Of a stretch of 64,000 bases of DNA, positions 58,346-64,000 are shown piece by piece. Position numbers and translations under genes: made by a program. The notes under the pieces are model-generated. The model was not told the origin of the DNA and made no database searches. It saw nothing but the letters and a program-made list of their open reading frames with translations. Position 1 is the stretch's first letter. Every line of letters starts with the position of its first letter. This DNA is from Gorsachius magnificus (taxonomy: Eukaryota > Chordata > Aves > Pelecaniformes > Ardeidae), in NCBI GenBank assembly GCA_034008185.1, contig CM067086.1, positions 69,982,286 to 70,046,285 on the forward strand, written 5' to 3'.

Positions 58346-61300
58346 AAGGGTTTGAAGGGTTTCTCCATCATGCAGGTGGTTCCTGTGCTGGTTTTCCACG
58401 TTACAGCCCCCTCCTGCCAGGCGGTGATGGCCAGAGCCCCTTCCCAAGGTGGGGATGGGGGGAGGTGGCAGGGCCAGCTCAGGACGTGAGCTGCTTCCAG
58501 CCATGGCCCCAGGCGTGGGTCTGCTGGGGCAAAGCCTCTGATGTTCCCTGGGCTGCTCGGGGCTGCTCACGTATGGCTCTTCTCCTTAGATTTAAGTTGG
58601 GGAGGGCAAACCACGGTTCTGAGTCTCTGTTTGATCCAAACTGACCTCCTGCCAGTTTTTCAGGCGAGAGTGTTATTCATTCGTGCCCTCTGGGTCTTGG
58701 GGAGCAGAACAGCTTCCCTCCAAACCTGCCGACAAGGCAAGCTGTCCCATCGGTTTAGTGGCATCCGTTCGGAGGAGCTGGGGTGGCCGGAGCCAGCGCT
58801 GCCGTTCCCGCAGCCCGGCTGGGGTCTGCTGCCCCCACACCATAATGTACTCTGGGGAGGGGTCACTGCTGTCCCGTCCTTTCTGTGCCCCTGATGCCCG
58901 GTAATTGATGGAAGGGTAGGGACTCTGTGTGGACAGGCGCTGTCGCGGGGTCGGCTGGTGCTGGCTGCATCGCTCGCCGCGGTGGCGGGAGCAGCACGCC
59001 ACTCGAGCAGCCCACAGGCTTTCCTTCACCTGGCATCAGCTAAAATGTACCAGAAACGTGTTAAAGACATAAAGAAGCAACACTGGGGGGAGCATGCTAG
59101 GAGCTTCTTTAATTGCTGGAGCAGCCCAAAGCCAGAATCCTGGAAATATCCAAATCCCCGCTTCCCTGCGTTACAGGGAAGTTACAGCCAGCTCGGCACT
59201 GCAGCCGGAGCGGCCACGTGGCAGAGCCCAGGTTCGGGCTGAGATTAGAGCCCTATTTTCTGTTGCAAAGCACAACCACTTGATTAAGAGAGCCGTGGTG
59301 CAAACCCCTGCCTTGCTGCTAGTGTGGAAAAGCACTGACCTTGTGGAAGCCGAAGTGTTTAAGGGAAGGCAAGGATAATTACTGGTAGCCAGTTGAGACT
59401 GGTAGCAATTACAGCAGTAATTTAAAGATTACAAGATATTAGCTTTCCATATTGAAGTGCATCTAGGCCGTTCAAAATGCTTTATTCTGGACATTTCACG
59501 ACATGGTTTAGCTCCTGTATTGTAACTTGCAGCTGCCCGTGGGAGGAAGGTGCTGGGGCTCCCGGGTGCCCAGCAGCCTGTTTGCCGCGGGAGCGGGGTC
59601 GGGGCTGATCTCGCCCCGGAGCGGGACGGGCTGGTGGAAGCTGGCAATGCATCACGGGGGTAACGAGGGGATGCGGGAATGGGCTGCCCGCACGCCCCCC
59701 CTCTCTGCAAGGCCAGGAATCCCCTCTCTTGGGGACAATTTCTGAGATCTGGGCTAATGCCTCTCTGTGCTCCCACCCCGCAATTTAATTGCTCTTGAAT
59801 CAAAAAGCTATTGCAAAGAGCTGTAATTATTCTGGGTGTAAACCACACAAATATTTATTTCTCATTTATGATACTGACAAAAGACTTATCCTAGAAAATG
59901 ATATTTCTATAATACATTATATCTCCTCTCAGAATACAATACAGGTATACGTAGGAGGATCGCTACACTCTCAGTTAAAATTAGGGCTACTGCAATTAAA
60001 ACAAACCAGAAAAGTATGTGAGTATGTAGGCATAACATTTCTGTGAAGCACGAGGATTTTCTGGCAAATTTCCTCATTTAAAATAATTCTCGTCCCCCTG
60101 TAAGGCTGTATATGAAGCACGCATCATTTCAGGCTTCAGAACGGCTCATTTGAAAATTCCATTTTTTTAAAATGATCAAAAACCCCCCTCAACCTCAAAC
60201 CCTGGATTACAAACAGGAAGAAGAGACACAACAACTTTTGATATTTAATTTTTTTACGTTTGTGTTTGATCACACGCATTCCCCCCTCCAGCTCATGTCT
60301 CCTACCTTCTTGTCTCATCACGCAGCGCACGTCTTTAGGATACACCTATGAATATGAAAGGCTTGTCAGTAATTAGCTTGACATTAAGCACTAACGTGTC
60401 TATGTCACCGGGATCACTTCCACAGGCACCAACCAGGCAAGCCACTAGACACGGGGTGACAGTTCTGGCCGTAAGGAAGGGTGCTCCCCTCTGAAAGCAG
60501 CCCCCGCTGGAGGGTCCCCAGCCTGGGAAAGGGGCTCTGGGCAGGGCTGTTCCTGGAGAATTTTGCCCCCCCAGTGCTGTACGGCTTCCTTGCATGGGGC
60601 AGGACCGAGCCCCCGCGCAGTTTTGCTCTGGGGCATCGTGCTGCCGAGGCAGCAGCTCCTGTGCTGTCAAAGCGCAGATTTTCAGAGCATCTCAGATGTC
60701 TCGAGCGTGTCATTCCCTTTGACTGGCCTGTTTTCATGTTGTCCTTAGAGACGCAGCATCCCTGTTCCTCCAAGGCAGGGAATGAGCTATGGTTATATTT
60801 CTTGGCTTCAGATTAATTCAGCACTTACCCCTTGACCATTGCTGTTTTCCTCAATATTTTGAGATTCTCTTTGAGACCTGTTGCAACCCAAAAGAGGAGG
60901 GTCATGGTCCCTGGCTTGCAATGCACTGCTCTGGGCGCTGGCAGTTCTCTGGCTGGGGTGCAGATACGAAGTCTCAAGCGATGGGTAGCAATGATAGCCC
61001 CTTACGTGCCAGGGTCCTCCTCTATCTCATCTGGCAGCCAAGATGCAGTGTGAGCACAGGGTGAAGCGCTCAGTGCTTCCACGGGCCAGCTCTAGAGAGG
61101 AACTTTGAGCAGTCTGTGAGCTGTGCCTGCTTTCTTGTTTATTGGACTATTTCCCCTTCCTCTGAAGCCTTAAAGGCTGGCATCAGCTAGGCACAGTGGC
61201 TGAGGCTGTGTTCATGTTCCTGGTATTGACAGTATTGACAGGCACATTCACTGTTGCCTCCGAAGGGGTTTCACACCCCCCCTCTGGCTTCGGTTGGTCC

Positions 61301-64000
61301 CCAAATGGAGGAGTTGCCTGGCATGAGCACTTTGCCTTCCTCCGTATCACATTGACTGCCTGGGCATCTTCTTCCCAGTGCCCTGGGGGAAGTGTAGGCA
61401 GGTCTGAGGCTTGATCTGAGGCTTCTTGTGCCAGGAGCTTTCACTCCTGGGAGATCTGTGGGATTCTTCGTCTGGGGGGCAGGAGGTGCTTTGCTTTACT
61501 CTGGACTCGTATCTGCTGCCTGGCTGCCTGTACGAAGCCTTGCTGGAGATGACCCGGGAGTCCCCCTTTTGCCTTTGTCCTTTTTCTACAAGACTTTTCC
61601 CAAGGCGTCGGAAGGTGTAAAACAAACAAGGAGGGAGTTTTCTCCTCGGGCCTCTGCCCACCCTGCGGGCAAGGCTTTCCCCCTGCTGGCAGAGGCCCCC
61701 GCAGCTGCAGTGCTCGGGAGGGTGAGGCAGGCAACCAGACCGGGACAGCGACGTTTCCCAGTGCAAAACCGATAGAGCCATGCGTGCACTTCATCAAAGC
61801 TTCCCCTCTGAGGTGACATTTTCCAGCGGCAAAGCACCAGTTAGTAGGAAGCACGGAGCTTAATCTTAGTTTTACAGTGACTTATTGCGTGACCTTTCGA
61901 GCAACCACTTAACTTATCTGAGCCTCCATTTCCCCATGGAGGTAATACTGTATCAGAGGGATTTACAGATTAAATGGCTCATTGACTTGAAAATCACATT
62001 TCTTCCTGAAAATAGTTTGCCTACTGTTTTTTCCACATGACAGCCGGGATACCTCCTACTCCCATGGATGGTGGTTAACCCCAAGCTGTTCCCCCATCTG
62101 CCTGCTCCGTGTAGGACCGGGCAAGCCCTGGCATCTGAGATGTGTGCTGGGATTTGGGCATCACAGGCAGACACTGCCTGCCTGGCTCCATGCAAGCCTT
62201 GAGCCAGGACCGGGGGCATCAGTCACCTCATGTCTGAGAGCAATGAAGCCTTGGGGCGAACAGAGAAATGAAGCTTAACCAGCTCGGGGCTGGGGTGAGT
62301 CCTGGTGCACCACGACCCTCAGGCTGGAGTGACTCTGTGCCACGGTGATGGGCTGGTGGCACTGCCCGACCAGCGCCAGCATTGGATTTGGGCTACCTGC
62401 TGTGCTTGCAGCCGGCAGACCTACCCAGTTTCCTAGATAATTCATGTTCATAACTCCCAAGGCCGCAAGTCCTTTAATGAGGTCATTTCTTTAAAATAGC
62501 CAAAGAATTAAAAGGGTAGAAAAAAATGAGGGTTAAAACCCAAAGAAACAAAAAGGGGAAATAAAGCTGTGATAACTCTCGAATGATGAACTCCCAAAGT
62601 TTACATTGCTGCTGTTATGCATCCTATGTGGAGATTGTAAAGCACTTGACTCGGGTTTGGGTGCTGAAGCTTTTACAGTTTTTGACCTTTCCTTGTGCAA
62701 GAAAATAGTCTCATGGCTGCAGATATTACAGAAGTTTGCAAAACTGAAGAACACCAGTGACCTGCGTAATGCACAGCGGCTTTTGGAAAACGTCAACGTG
62801 AAATCCCCCACTGTATTGAGTAAGAAGTTATGAAAGCAGAGGTTAAATGGATTAAGAGCAATGAAAGGGAATAACCGCATGTTAGAAATCATCGCTGTGT
62901 AGAAATGTTTGCGCTGAGACTCTGCAGGGCCTCTCCGGCAGCTGAATCAATCATTTTGAAGGATATTACTGTTGATTAAAATTAATGGAAAATCTACCAA
63001 AACTGAGGTAGCTCACACCGAGCTGAGTAGGAGTCAGTAGGATGGAGCGGTCTGGATCAGGGATGGGCCCATTCAAAAACCACGCAGGTGTACGCATGCA
63101 CGTGCAGGCGTCTCTGGAGCAGGGTGGGCAGGCTGGGTTCTTGGGATGGGTGGTGTATCTCGGGTTGGAGGACCGGGGACAAGCTACGGGTTCGGTGCTA
63201 TGGGAAATACAGCCATGGCTTGGAAATCAGGGGCAGCAGGGCGGCAGTGGGAGCTGGCCTGGGTGCAGATCTGCTGGGGCGTGCGAGTGTGCCTGTGCAT
63301 CGGCCTCTCCCGGCACTTGGGAGTGCATTGGTGCCTTAGCCCATCACCCGTTCCCCTACGACTTGCTCATGGCTTCAGGAAAAGAGAAGCCAAGCTGCTG
63401 CCCTACTGCTGGTGTGATGTTATTCTGGGGTTTGGTGCTTAAAGAACAAATACGGTATCCAAAAATACCTCGTTCGCTTGGCTTGCTCCGTCTTGGGTTA
63501 ACTGGCATAGGGACCCTAGCACACAGTCACTAAGCACACCAGCTCACACCCACGTCCACACTGTGATGTGCATTAATAAATCACACTTTCGCATTGTTAA
63601 GAGGAGGCTGCTATGCTTCTGCTGAACACTTTCTCTTGCCATATTTGTTTCCGTAATTAAATATTTTTTCCCCTTGGATTATGGCTAATTTAAAGGCACA
63701 AATATTGAAATGTATAGAAATGGGTTCTGTTCAAGTTCAAAATGTCAAAATCATTCAAGCCAAAAGCAAATGAGAACCTTGCTATAAAGCCACGAACAGG
63801 GAAATGTTACATTTCTGTGATGCTGAGTAAGCTGAAACCCACGACCGATCTTCCCCCGTGCCACGTGCTGAAAAGCAAAACACAACTTGCAGCGAACATT
63901 GACCATGAATCCATAAAATCAGGGAGGTTTCAAACCCTTTTTGAAAACCTTTTCCATTATAAAAGCGACGGCACAGACCATTTCCACCATTAGCTCTTCG
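58346..64000. other. Unique non-coding sequence, 5.7 kb
   Basis: No recognised transposon, RNA gene or cellular exon. Frames of up to 163 codons (63042-63533 plus) and 144 codons (61347-61781 minus) lack recognisable domains. AT-rich blocks lie at 59780-60260 and 62480-62600. The window ends within an 83-codon plus frame (63742-63993) that I cannot identify. Confidence 0.5.

Overview
This looks like nuclear DNA of a bird, most likely a neognath. It is densely peppered with avian-type CR1 LINE fragments: 5'-truncated, with the C-terminal part of the CR1 ORF2 protein still readable in several, and 3' ends of the ATTCTATGA type. It also carries three solo LTRs of endogenous retroviruses. I see no cellular protein-coding gene, tRNA, rRNA or CRISPR array. 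Every long reading frame is either CR1 remnant, the product of a 21-bp tandem repeat, or an unrecognised frame in GC-rich unique sequence. The window is best read as intergenic or deep-intronic DNA.

Layout. 1-1.1 kb is unique. 1.1-2.7 kb holds two CR1 copies, the second split by a 774-bp minus-strand solo LTR (1892-2665, 5-bp target duplication CTTTT). 4.0-5.1 kb and 13.3-15.2 kb hold two related plus-strand solo LTRs (LTR-A and LTR-B). Each has its own 4-bp target duplication (CAGC and ATGG), and each carries a 21-bp minisatellite in its upstream half: 23 full units in A and about 61 in B. Between and beyond them lie unique sequence and more CR1 copies at 5.8, 7.8, 9.7, 10.6, 20.8, 30.4, 34.9, 38.6, 46.6, 50.6, 52.4, 53.4 and 57.7 kb. 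CR1 covers roughly 9% of the window and LTRs roughly 6%. The stretches 15.2-20.8, 21.0-30.4, 30.7-34.9, 35.5-38.6, 39.1-46.5 and 58.3-64.0 kb are essentially unique non-coding DNA with short tandem repeats, A/T tracts and a few AT-rich blocks that could be conserved non-coding elements.

The most interesting structure is the LTR-A/LTR-B pair. At first sight they look like the two LTRs of one provirus, but the target duplications show two separate insertions. Their minisatellite arrays share an ordered pattern of unit variants near the 3' end. Outside the arrays divergence is patchy: about 2% in the segment downstream of the array, about 8% upstream, and strong difference in the last ~35 bp. 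This fits either an array already present in the source element or gene conversion between the two loci. The pair is also a plausible site of length polymorphism and unequal recombination.

Terminology: CR1 groups G1-G4 below are my own sorting by 3'-end sequence, not database subfamilies. All element names are family-level inferences from sequence patterns; no database search was run.
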